From Cochleicola gelatinilyticus (GTDB taxonomy: Bacteria; Bacteroidota; Bacteroidia; Flavobacteriales; Flavobacteriaceae): a stretch of 64,000 bases of DNA. The stretch is from positions 62,001-126,000 of the forward strand of contig NZ_LRXL01000026.1 in the NCBI RefSeq assembly GCF_001637325.1, read 5' to 3'. Position 1 is the first letter of the stretch; each line of letters starts with the position of its first letter. Below the pieces are notes generated by a model. That model was given only the letters and a program-made list of their open reading frames with translations, had not been told where the DNA came from and ran no database searches. Positions 26,863-36,000 of this stretch are shown here, one piece after another. The translations under genes and the position numbers were made by a program.

Positions 26863-28141
26863 ATAACTTTGAAGAAAACAGGTCGCGCCAAACGCGGTTC
26901 CGCTCTGTAAATGAAAAATCTTTGTTACTAAAAATTATAGAAAATGTACCGCCAACTTTTGCAACAGAATCATGTACCTGTTCTACCGATTTTTTAATAT
27001 CGGAAGAAAACTTATGTTTAAAGGCGCAGGTGGTCATGGCAATAGGCTGAACAATTAAAGGTGTTTTTATCTCATAATCAAGATCATAAAACAAAAAAGG
27101 AGTGCATGTTCCCGCACGAAAACCAATAGTATCTTCATACACCATTGTAAAATCTTCGGTAATTTCTAATTCTACAAGATTGCGATAATGATCTGGTAAA
27201 TTTACCAAATAGTTTGTGTTCATGGCACTTTGAAGAGGTCTATTAAGCAACTCTTCCATCCTAACTTTCTCTTCTTTTTGAAGCGTTTCATTTCCTTCGG
27301 AAGCAGTTGAAAACAAAAGACCGACATTTTTATAATCTGCCATAAACTTCACTAACAACTTAAACTGAAGCCTTCGCGTATTCATACTTTCACTAAACAT
27401 TTGTGCCTCGCCAAGCAAGAAGAATACGGTAAGTTTACTTGTGCTTTTTTTTACCGTATTTATAATCCATTTAAAAGTATCGTAGGGATCTTTTCTTAAA
27501 CCAACAACTACTTGCATTCGCTTCCAGCAATTTTTAAAATTTAGTTGTGCCAGATCATTTAAAAACGCTACAGAAGTTCTAAACATCCCTTTTTGTTTAT
27601 ACGCCCATGGTTCTCGTGCTTCAACAACCGAATGAATAGAAAGAGTTCGCTTCGGAAAAACCATATCGGGAAAACTCCTCTGTAATACCTTCTGAAATTT
27701 CAGTGCCCAAATATCGATCACTGGAACGTGCAAAAAATGTTCTTTCGCACCTAGACTTTCTGAAGCTGGGTACCTACCAAATTCATCTTTAACATGTGGT
27801 AAATACTCTTCATACCGACTCAATAAAAAGAAACTTGCCGAAAAAATATCGAATGGCAACACACTCTTATCACTTACAGAAAAGAAACAACGAGTCTCTT
27901 CCCAATCTTTAACAGTAAGGTCGATCGATTCGATTCCTTGCTGTTGTAATAAACCATGACTTTGTAGAAATAATTCATTTCCCATGGGTTGTTTTCCGTA
28001 GGATAATTTGGGCCCGCTATGCGCAATAAGCTCTTCTATAACCGATGTAAAATGCACCTCAACTCCCAAAATACGTGTACATATATGCTTAAATACATAA
28101 GCGATGCGTGGTGTCATTTTTTGGGTATAGACTAATATCAT
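26843..28141 (-). CDS. Polysaccharide-deacetylase-family homologue (DUF7033-type) lacking the metal site
   Basis: A 432-residue protein that resembles Bacteroidota NodB-type deacetylases with an N-terminal DUF7033-like domain: the framework RYPASESLGAKEHFLHVPVI, the FRTSVAFLNDL helix, DPYDTFKWI and GFRAGTCTPFLFYDL are all present. The catalytic positions are not: where active members have a metal-binding DxD the sequence reads SIHSVVEAREPWAYK, the HPS-like motif is replaced by LLFSTASEG and the RQH-like motif by MNTNYLVNL. It is therefore probably non-catalytic or altered in activity. It lies between radC (6-base gap) and the YjjG-type gene, with which it overlaps. Confidence 0.78.
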   Translation of the reverse strand: MILVYTQKMTPRIAYVFKHICTRILGVEVHFTSVIEELIAHSGPKLSYGKQPMGNELFLQSHGLLQQQGIESIDLTVKDWEETRCFFSVSDKSVLPFDIFSASFFLLSRYEEYLPHVKDEFGRYPASESLGAKEHFLHVPVIDIWALKFQKVLQRSFPDMVFPKRTLSIHSVVEAREPWAYKQKGMFRTSVAFLNDLAQLNFKNCWKRMQVVVGLRKDPYDTFKWIINTVKKSTSKLTVFFLLGEAQMFSESMNTRRLQFKLLVKFMADYKNVGLLFSTASEGNETLQKEEKVRMEELLNRPLQSAMNTNYLVNLPDHYRNLVELEITEDFTMVYEDTIGFRAGTCTPFLFYDLDYEIKTPLIVQPIAMTTCAFKHKFSSDIKKSVEQVHDSVAKVGGTFSIIFSNKDFSFTERNRVWRDLFSSKLYANESH

Positions 28142-28147
28142 AAATTT

Positions 28148-28846
28148 TTATAATAGCGATGAATCTGCGAAGCTAAAATACGCTTTTTCAGTAACGATTA
28201 AATGATCAAGCACTTTAATATCGAGAGTTTCTCCCGCTTTTTTTAACTTTTGTGTAATTGAAACATCAGCCTTACTGGGCTTTAGAGTACCCGAAGGATG
28301 GTTGTGTGCAAGTATTACCGCAACGGCTCCCCATTGCAATGCATTTTTAAATACGATTCGAGCATCTACAATCGTTCCTGTAATACCACCTTTACTCAAT
28401 TGCAATTTGTGCATTATTTTATTAGAATTATTTAAGTACAACACCCAAAATTCTTCATGAGAAAGCTCCCCGATTATGGGCTGCATCACTTCAAAGACCG
28501 TAGCACTCGATGAAATTTTAGCTCGATCTATCAAGTCGCCATCTCTTCTTCTCCTACCTAACTCCATTGCAGCTGCGATAGTGACTGCTTTTGCTTTACC
28601 AATACCTTTAAAAAAAGTAAGATCTTTTATTGTAAGCTTTCCTAATTGCTGCAAATTATTTTCTACGGAAACTAATATGCGCTGACTTAAACGCACAGCA
28701 CTTTCGTTTTTACTTCCGGAGCCAATAAGAATGGCAAGTAATTCGGCATCACTTAAGGAAGCTTTTCCCTTAAGCACTAATTTTTCACGAGGACGATCTT
28801 CTTCATGCCATTGTTTAATGGAGAAATATTGCTGTGGATCGGACAT
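28148..28846 (-). CDS. radC: RadC-family JAMM-domain protein
   Basis: A 232-residue protein with an N-terminal helix-hairpin-helix region (LTFFKGIGKAKAVTIAAAME) and a C-terminal JAMM/MPN+ metalloprotease-like domain: the metal ligands are His181 and His183 in HNHPSG and Asp194 in KPSKAD. Named for DNA repair, but the E. coli protein's role is disputed and the true substrate is unknown. Length is that of the short chromosomal form. Confidence 0.93.
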   Translation of the reverse strand: MSDPQQYFSIKQWHEEDRPREKLVLKGKASLSDAELLAILIGSGSKNESAVRLSQRILVSVENNLQQLGKLTIKDLTFFKGIGKAKAVTIAAAMELGRRRRDGDLIDRAKISSSATVFEVMQPIIGELSHEEFWVLYLNNSNKIMHKLQLSKGGITGTIVDARIVFKNALQWGAVAVILAHNHPSGTLKPSKADVSITQKLKKAGETLDIKVLDHLIVTEKAYFSFADSSLL

Positions 28847-28949
28847 TGTTTCAGACTAAAATCGGGAAGTTGATGCTTCAGTCGAACATAAAAAATAAAG
28901 ATACCAATTTAAATTTTGTTCGTACCTTTCTCCTTCTAAACTACTTATT

Positions 28950-29393
28950 ATGAAATCTCTCTTCGATACCGAAACGCTTTCAGAAATAAATACACGTCTT
29001 GAAAATTTATCTGAAAATTCAGATCGCCAATGGGGAACTATGTCTGCTGGACAAATGGCGAAGCATTGCCAAGGACCTTTTAATATTATGCTAGAAAAAG
29101 AAGACTACGGAATGAAACCCAATTGGTTGGCTAAAGTTTTCTTTAAAAAAATGTTGTATAACGACAAACCTTTCAGAAAAAATCTGCCTACTGCAAAATT
29201 CCTAAAAGAAACCGAGCCTCGTGATCTTGCAGTTGAAAAACCAAAATTAAAAGCACTTCTTTCCGAATTTGAAGCACAAAGAGATCGCACCAATTGGGCA
29301 CCACACCCTGGCTTTGGTGTGTTTACCAAACAGCAATGGGGACAACTTCAATACAAACATTTGGACCATCATTTAAAGCAGTTTGGACATTAG
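28950..29393 (+). CDS. DUF1569-family protein (DinB-like fold)
   Basis: A 147-residue soluble protein with the DUF1569 pattern: an N-terminal SEINTRLENLSENSDRQWG, histidine in MAKHCQGPFN, PHPGFGVFTKQQWGQLQYKH and the final HLDHHLKQF. The family is related to the DinB four-helix bundle, which binds metal through three histidines; here His51 (AKHC), H135 and H139 are candidate ligands. Function unknown. The PaiB-like gene follows 38 bases downstream. Confidence 0.8.
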   Translation: MKSLFDTETLSEINTRLENLSENSDRQWGTMSAGQMAKHCQGPFNIMLEKEDYGMKPNWLAKVFFKKMLYNDKPFRKNLPTAKFLKETEPRDLAVEKPKLKALLSEFEAQRDRTNWAPHPGFGVFTKQQWGQLQYKHLDHHLKQFGH

Positions 29394-29431
29394 CGGGAAA
29401 AAAAAAAGGAATAAGGAAAATTAAATATACA

Positions 29432-30028
29432 TTGTACCCACCACCTCATCACCAATCGGAAGATATTCAGAAAATGATTGAAGTTGTTAAGCAGTTTCCA
29501 TTAGCGATGCTGGTTACAGCTTCAGAAGGAACTCCTTTTATCACACATATTCCGGTAATTTATAATTCTGAATCAAATAAATTAGTTGCACATATAGACC
29601 GTTCAAATCCGCAAGTCGCATCTCTTGTAAATGGAGCCAATGCAACCGTCGTCTTTAAAGGTCCCGATGCTTATATTTCGCCTTCAATCTATACCACCGA
29701 GCAGCTTCCTACATGGAATTATCTTTTAGTGCACGTTACAGGAACTATCCGCTTGTTGCACGATCCTAATGTTGCCAAAGAAACCATGGTTGTCATGACC
29801 GATTTTTTGGAGGCACCCGACTATAAGTATCAACTTCAAAAAGAAGACCCAAAAATGGACCGTTTGGTGCATTATATTCAGGCATTTGAAATTGAAAACT
29901 TGAGCTGGGAAGGAAAATTTAAACTATCTCAGGATAAAAACCCCGAAGATTTTAAAAGAGCCAAAGAAGCATTGATTCGAAAAAACACCGAATCGATACG
30001 CAACTTTATAGAAACCATATACCGCTAA
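29432..30028 (+). CDS. FMN-binding PaiB-like protein
   Basis: A 198-residue split-barrel flavoprotein of the PaiB family (LYPPPHHQSEDIQKMIEVVK at the N-terminus, PFITHIPVIYN, VVFKGPDAYISPSIY, LPTWNYLLVHVTGTI, and WEGKFKLSQDK at the end). The frame is open upstream into the end of the DUF1569 gene, but homology begins exactly at a TTG at 29432, giving MYPPPHH, the normal PaiB N-terminus; I therefore take this TTG as the start. Named a negative regulator of sporulation genes in Bacillus; a redox or detoxification role is more likely here. Its stop lies 1 base from the convergent mpl stop. Confidence 0.88.
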   Translation: MYPPPHHQSEDIQKMIEVVKQFPLAMLVTASEGTPFITHIPVIYNSESNKLVAHIDRSNPQVASLVNGANATVVFKGPDAYISPSIYTTEQLPTWNYLLVHVTGTIRLLHDPNVAKETMVVMTDFLEAPDYKYQLQKEDPKMDRLVHYIQAFEIENLSWEGKFKLSQDKNPEDFKRAKEALIRKNTESIRNFIETIYR

Positions 30029-30029
30029 C

Positions 30030-31385
30030 CTACTTGATGTAGTCCTTCACGGTATCGAAATCGAGTCCGCCGTAATTTCCACTACTCATTAAAAGCAGTG
30101 CCGCATTGTCGAAATCTTGAGAATACAAATACGTTTTAAAGTCAGCCGGATTAGTAAACACAATAAGGTCTTCACGATCGAAAGCTTCATCGATCTGTTC
30201 CCCTTTAATTTCTTCTAGACCTTTTACCATAACCGCATGTGGCGAGTAAAAGACCACAGCGCTGTCTGCTGCATCTAAAGCACCCTTATATTCTGATAAA
30301 AATTCTGGGTTTAAACTACTGTAGGTATGTAATTCTAGACACGCAATTAACGTTCTATCTGGATATTGATTTTTTACCGCTTGCGTGGTAGCTTTAACTT
30401 TACTAGGAGAGTGTGCAAAATCTTTGTAAGCAACTGCTGTTTGGGTTTCAGCAATTTTCTCTAATCTTTTGCTAGCACCTTTAAACGTAGCAATGGCTTC
30501 GTAAAAATCGTCGGCATCTACCCCCATTAACTGACATACCCATCTGGCGCCCTCTAAATTATTTAGGTTGTGTTTTCCGAAGACTTCAATGGGCATGGCA
30601 CCTTCTGGTGTTTCTAATAAGGTTTCGTTATTCTCGACCGTGTATTCTGGGGTGGTATAAGGATACTTTTTTATACGAGCTTCGGAAGCTTCCACTACAC
30701 GTTTTACTTCTGGATCTTCTTCATTATAAATTATGGCTCCACCATCGGTAATTTGTTCGAGAAAGATTTGAAACTGCTCCACATAATTTTCATAAGTGGG
30801 AAACACATTAATATGGTCCCAAGCAATACCACTCAACAATGCAATGTTTGGCTGATATAGATGAAATTTTGGCCGACGGTCGATTGGAGACGACAAATAT
30901 TCATCTCCTTCTAATACCATAAAATCATTCTCTTCGGTAAGGTGCACCATCGTATCAAAGCCTTCCAGCTGTGCTCCTACCATATAATCCACCTCTTTAT
31001 TGTGATAATGCATTACATGTAGGATCATCGAAGTTATGGTTGTTTTTCCGTGTGAACCACCAATTACAACACGTGTTTTATGTTTCGATTGCTCAAATAA
31101 ATATTCGGGATAGGAATAAATTTTAAGTCCTAATTCTTTTGCTTTTAACAATTCAGGATTATCGGCTTTTGCATGCATTCCAAGAATCACAGCATCTATG
31201 CTTGTTGTAATTTTTTCAGGAAACCAGCCATAGCTTTCAGGCAATAATCTTTTTGCTTCTAATCTGCTTTTTGAAGGATCGAAAATCTCATCATCACTTC
31301 CTGTAATCTGTTCGCCTTTATTATGTAGTGCGAGGGCCAAATTGTGCATGGCACTTCCGCCAATTGCTATAAAATGAATGTGCAT
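30030..31385 (-). CDS. mpl: UDP-N-acetylmuramate:L-Ala-gamma-D-Glu-meso-DAP ligase (Mpl)
   Basis: A 451-residue Mur-ligase of the recycling type: it attaches a recovered murein tripeptide to UDP-MurNAc. The N-terminal Rossmann motif AIGGSAMHNLALAL (7–20), the ATP loop GGSHGKTT (109–116), LEGDEYLSSPID (near 158) and GIAWDHINVFPT (near 184–195) separate Mpl from MurC. It fits a Gram-negative that re-uses peptidoglycan. The 88 bases upstream contain only a near-match promoter box (TACCTTTA). Confidence 0.92.
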   Translation of the reverse strand: MHIHFIAIGGSAMHNLALALHNKGEQITGSDDEIFDPSKSRLEAKRLLPESYGWFPEKITTSIDAVILGMHAKADNPELLKAKELGLKIYSYPEYLFEQSKHKTRVVIGGSHGKTTITSMILHVMHYHNKEVDYMVGAQLEGFDTMVHLTEENDFMVLEGDEYLSSPIDRRPKFHLYQPNIALLSGIAWDHINVFPTYENYVEQFQIFLEQITDGGAIIYNEEDPEVKRVVEASEARIKKYPYTTPEYTVENNETLLETPEGAMPIEVFGKHNLNNLEGARWVCQLMGVDADDFYEAIATFKGASKRLEKIAETQTAVAYKDFAHSPSKVKATTQAVKNQYPDRTLIACLELHTYSSLNPEFLSEYKGALDAADSAVVFYSPHAVMVKGLEEIKGEQIDEAFDREDLIVFTNPADFKTYLYSQDFDNAALLLMSSGNYGGLDFDTVKDYIK

Positions 31386-31473
31386 TATGTACGTTTACTT
31401 TTTAGTAGATAGCGTATGTAACAACGCTTTGTTATGTAAAGGTACAAGATTAATTTGAGTTGTTTTAGAACGA

Positions 31474-32433
31474 TTACATCGAAAGAATTTCCTGTCTCTC
31501 TTTTTTAGCTTCTTTAAAATCGGATCGGTCTGAAAGTGCTTTTTCTATCCACAACATCGCCTTGTCTTTATTGCCTTCGTTGCGATAGATTTGTGCGAGC
31601 CTGAAATACGCCCAATCTTTAGGTACACCATCTTTAACAGAATAATTATCGATATATGTTTGTAGGCATTGTATTCCTTGAGCTGAATCTAAATTGTATT
31701 GCGCTGAAATTTTTCCAATCTGATAGTTTAACTGATTGCGTTTGTGCTTTTGCAGCGATTTATTGGCAGTCTCAATCGCCTCTTTAGGGCGGTTGTTTTT
31801 TTCGTAATAGGTGGTAAGCTTATCATACGTAGTTACCGAACCTCCAATTTCGATCGCTTTTTTGTAATAACGTTCCGCATCGTCGGATCGGTCGCTGTAT
31901 TCTGCGACATATCCTTTAGCTAGATAACCGTCAACCAAAGAAAGTTTAGCTAACTCTTCTGCATATCCGAGTGCTTTCTTTTCACTACCTCCAATAATAC
32001 TGGGTAATTGAATATAAAACTCAACCAATGCCCAACGTGCTTCAATATGTTTTGGATCTAATTCGGCTGCTTTTTCGAAATGATACTTAATATCACTTAT
32101 GTATGTTACCGCTCTTATTTTACTTATTTCTAAAGCCTTCATCCCCATAGAACCCCCATACTTAAAATGGTAATTCGCACTTGTATCATTCTCATCTACA
32201 AGTTGTTCATAATAGTCCATCGCAGTATCCCAATCTTTCTTATATCCTGCGATATCCCCTAAATATTCTAATGTTTTTAGATCGTTCGAATGTTCGTCTA
32301 AATAAGCTTCAAAATAAGGTTTTGCTTTATTGAATTGTTCCTTTTTAAAAAACACCTCGCCACGTTCAAAATCGCTTTGCGCACTAGCTATTGATGCAAT
32401 TAATAACGTTAACGATACTAAAATATATTTCAT
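31474..32433 (-). CDS. Exported TPR-repeat protein
   Basis: A 319-residue protein with a signal peptide (MKYILVSLTLLIASIASAQS) and six to seven tetratricopeptide repeats, for example FERGEVFFKKEQFNKAKPYF, YLGDIAGYKKDWDTAMDYYE, AKGYVAEYSDRSDDAERYYK and FRLAQIYRNEGNKDKAMLWI. TPR domains bind protein partners, so a periplasmic scaffold role is likely, but the partner is unknown. It is 52 bases from the DUF4136 lipoprotein gene on the same strand. Confidence 0.85.
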   Translation of the reverse strand: MKYILVSLTLLIASIASAQSDFERGEVFFKKEQFNKAKPYFEAYLDEHSNDLKTLEYLGDIAGYKKDWDTAMDYYEQLVDENDTSANYHFKYGGSMGMKALEISKIRAVTYISDIKYHFEKAAELDPKHIEARWALVEFYIQLPSIIGGSEKKALGYAEELAKLSLVDGYLAKGYVAEYSDRSDDAERYYKKAIEIGGSVTTYDKLTTYYEKNNRPKEAIETANKSLQKHKRNQLNYQIGKISAQYNLDSAQGIQCLQTYIDNYSVKDGVPKDWAYFRLAQIYRNEGNKDKAMLWIEKALSDRSDFKEAKKERQEILSM

Positions 32434-32485
32434 AATCTATTGTGGGGTTTAAAGATTTAAATGTGGGAATACTTAAAAAGAAATT

Positions 32486-33004
32486 TTATTTATTCTCAGG
32501 CGGATATTTTTTTAATATCTTTTGAAGTACTGAAACGTAATACGCTTCTTTTTGTTGTGGAGTTGCGCGTTCTTTGAAGGAACCATCTGCCTCAGCCTGC
32601 CATACTAGCTTGTCGTCTGTGGCATCAATAAAATCTACGGTAAGCACTTGATTAATTTCGCGGCCCCCAATAGGAATCCCACCACTTACACCAACTCCTA
32701 CATTTCCTCCGCCACCGCCGATACCAATACCTACAGTATTTCTAGAGTTAGAAACTTGTTCTTTCGCAAAGAAATTAATGAGTAGTTGAGGGGTTTCAGA
32801 CTGTACAAAACCACGTTGTTGCAGGAGGCTATCCATTACCCGAATAATACGTTTATCCTCCAGATCATTTAAACCAGAATCGATCGTGGGAAAATAATTA
32901 TAGCTGTTATACTGTGAGAAATCGGTGTTTTTGTCATAATCGATTCCTACGGTTGTTCCGCAGCTTATAAGGAGTAAAACAAAGAATAAAGAAAGGTACT
33001 TCAT
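32486..33004 (-). CDS. DUF4136-family lipoprotein
   Basis: A 172-residue lipoprotein (MKYLSLFFVLLLISC, lipobox Cys15) with the DUF4136 pattern: YDKNTDFSQYNSYNYFPT, then RIIRVMDSLLQQRGF, PQLLINFFAKE, a glycine-rich stretch (residues about 98–118), and the end VLQKILKKYPPENK. The family is widespread in Bacteroidota envelopes and has no established function. No signal ties it to its neighbours beyond strand. Confidence 0.85.
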   Translation of the reverse strand: MKYLSLFFVLLLISCGTTVGIDYDKNTDFSQYNSYNYFPTIDSGLNDLEDKRIIRVMDSLLQQRGFVQSETPQLLINFFAKEQVSNSRNTVGIGIGGGGGNVGVGVSGGIPIGGREINQVLTVDFIDATDDKLVWQAEADGSFKERATPQQKEAYYVSVLQKILKKYPPENK

Positions 33005-33089
33005 AGTAAGCTTTTCGTGTATTTATAAATTTTCGTTTTGCAACGCTATATAAAAGTACGCAAAAAGCAAGCCAATAGATTTTTCGGTG

Positions 33090-36000
33090 TTAGTCTTTAA
33101 CAATTTTTTTAGTGACACCTCCTTGATTGGTCGTAATTTCTACGAAGTAAATCCCTTCGGAAAAATTTGAAATATCGAGGGTGGCTTCGGAAGTGGTTTT
33201 AACTTGTGCTCCTACTACAGAGTATACGATTATATTTTCTACGGAAACACCTTCCGAAGTAACAATAAATAGTTTTTCTGAAGCAGGGTTGGGATAGATC
33301 GTAATGGCGACTTCCAAAGAAAATTCGTCAACACTTAGAGGTGCAACAACTTCAGTAGAAACGGTGTTAGTAATAATGGGTTCATTAAAATCGAAATAGA
33401 TATTTGCTGTGTTTTCAACGACATCGCCTAACTGAAGCGTTTCCGAAGAGCGCACTTTAAACGCTATATATCCATTGCTTCCCTCGGGGTCGTCCTGCTC
33501 TGCCGGAAGATTGATATCTTCAAAAATAAAACTCACTGCATTGCCATCCACGATTTCAACACGATAGTCATGGCTCGCCGAAAGCGTTCTAATTGTATTC
33601 CAGTTTAAATTGTTACTAAGTGTATCTGTAATAACTACGTTAATCGCGCTTGCAGTTCCAGTATTTTGAAAACGCACGACATAATCAAGGTAGTCGCCAA
33701 CTTCTTCTTCGAGAATTTCTGTTCCTTGCGTGACTTGTTTGTCATTAGGGTCGTACGAATTTATAATAATTTGCTCGAAGATGGTGGTATTATCCTCAGG
33801 GTTTGCATCGTTCGCCATCGGACTCACCTCAGCATTGAATACCAATAGATCGCCGGCATTATTTGTAGGCGGAGGAAAGTTTTGCATCGTGATTGTAATG
33901 GTACGTTGCTCAAAGGGTAACAGATCTTCATATTGAAAAGTGAACATGTCCGGGGTCGAAGAAGTTTCCGAAGGAATTGCATCTAAAAACGATTGTCGCG
34001 CATCATTAAATTGAACATTCACTTCCCCGCTTTGAATGTTTGTTCCAAGATTTTCGTACGTAAGTAGATAATCTGAATCAAACCCTGGACGTGCCTCGGC
34101 AAGGGGAATCATGCTAATCGAAAGATCGTTATAGACATTAGAAGTACTGGCACAGAAATCAACAATTTCTGTATTCCCAGATCCTGAGAGCACTACGGTT
34201 TCTGAAACAGGCATTGCAGTATAATCGTCTGGTAGTGATGCATCTAATACTGAAACGGCATAAGTTCCCTCTTCAGGAACAAATAGTGAATACATTCCAT
34301 CTGCAGTTGTTAAGGTTTGATACGTAACGATACCATTGGTCAGCTCAATGTTTGCATTTGCAACTGGATAATCACCAGCATCACAATTGTTCAAGTTAAA
34401 ATCAAATAATACCGTGCCCGTTACCGAGTTAAAGTTTTCTGTGCATCCTGCGGCAACTTCCACAGTATTATTACAGCCTGTAGCATTATTTTCGATCACA
34501 ACATTTTCATTGTTTGCCAATGCGGTACAAATACTGCTAATGCTACATTGCGACAGATTCTGATTGTTAGCAACAGAGACACTGACATCTGGTATAAAAG
34601 GTATAGTTTCTAATGCAGAAATATCGGTAAGAAGTGAATTGTCGGTTATTGTTAAGCCTGTTAAAAATTCAATATTTTCAAGACCAGTAAGATTGGTCAA
34701 GCTAGGATTATTCGAGATAAACATGCTTACATCTGCAGTTAAGTTCGAAAATCCTTCGATCGTTTCTAATGATGGATTATCGGTTATAGAAATTCCTTCC
34801 AATGGCAAAATTACTTCTGAAATTACTCCAAAATCGGAAACACTAACCAGATTCTCATTTTCTACAATGCCTAAGAAACCAACCGTATGTAAAGACCCCA
34901 TTCCCGATAGATCAATCAAGGCATCATTGCCTACAATACTAAGGATATAATTTACAGCAGTGACCTCATCTAAACCATCCAATGTAGTAATACTTGTATT
35001 TGAAATATTTAAAATCTCATTGTATACTGTTATCTGACTTATTCCATTTAAATTAGTAATATCCTCCCCTAAAATAAAAGCATTTACATTCAGCTCTGTA
35101 CAATCGGGATAGGTAGCTGCAAAAGCATCGATCTGAGCTTGGGAGGTGAAGGTTATCTGTTGACTGGGACACACATTAAGCCCACAAGCATCTTCTACTT
35201 CAGAAACAGCTGTACATCCCGATGCATTGTTTTCTATCTCAATTTGTTGCTGGGGTAAACCTGACGATAGCACATCACATACACTCGTAATATTACATTG
35301 AGAAAGGGAGGGGTTATCTGTGATACTAAGGTGTAAAGTATTTATTGAAGAAAAAGAGATCTGTGACAGTGCAGAAATATCTGACAATAATTCATTGTCT
35401 TTAATTTCATAGAATTCCAGTTGGGAAGATAAATCTGTATTAATGCCTTCAAGACCGTTAAGGTTTGTCAAGGCATCACAATTTCTAATTACTATGGCTG
35501 TAGGCACTTCCATGTTTACATCATTAGTTAATGTTGTGATTCCAGAAAGCCCGGAGATACTTGTCAGGGCAGGACAGTTTGTAAGACCAAGGACTACAGT
35601 TTCTCCTGACACATTAGATAGGCCGTCAAGATTTTCAAGATTATCGTTGCGTTGTATCTCGATAGAATAAGAAACATTATTTATGGATTCCAGTCCGTTT
35701 AGGTTTTGCAATCCATGCATGTCATTTAGAATAAGATAGTTTACCTGCAGAGGTACAGCAGGATTAAAAATTTCCATTAATGAATTTATTAAAGGACAAT
35801 CTTCAAATGAAATATCAAAGGTTGAAGGAGCTCCCATAAGATTCAAATTCTGTAAGGCAGCGATATCCTGTAGCACCGGATTTTCAACAAGCTTTAGATT
35901 TCGATCGATGGTTGTAATGTTTTCTAAACCGTTTAAAGTAATGAGTGCATTGTTACCCGCAATATTAAGATTCTCCACACGCTCGATTGAGGATAGCGGG

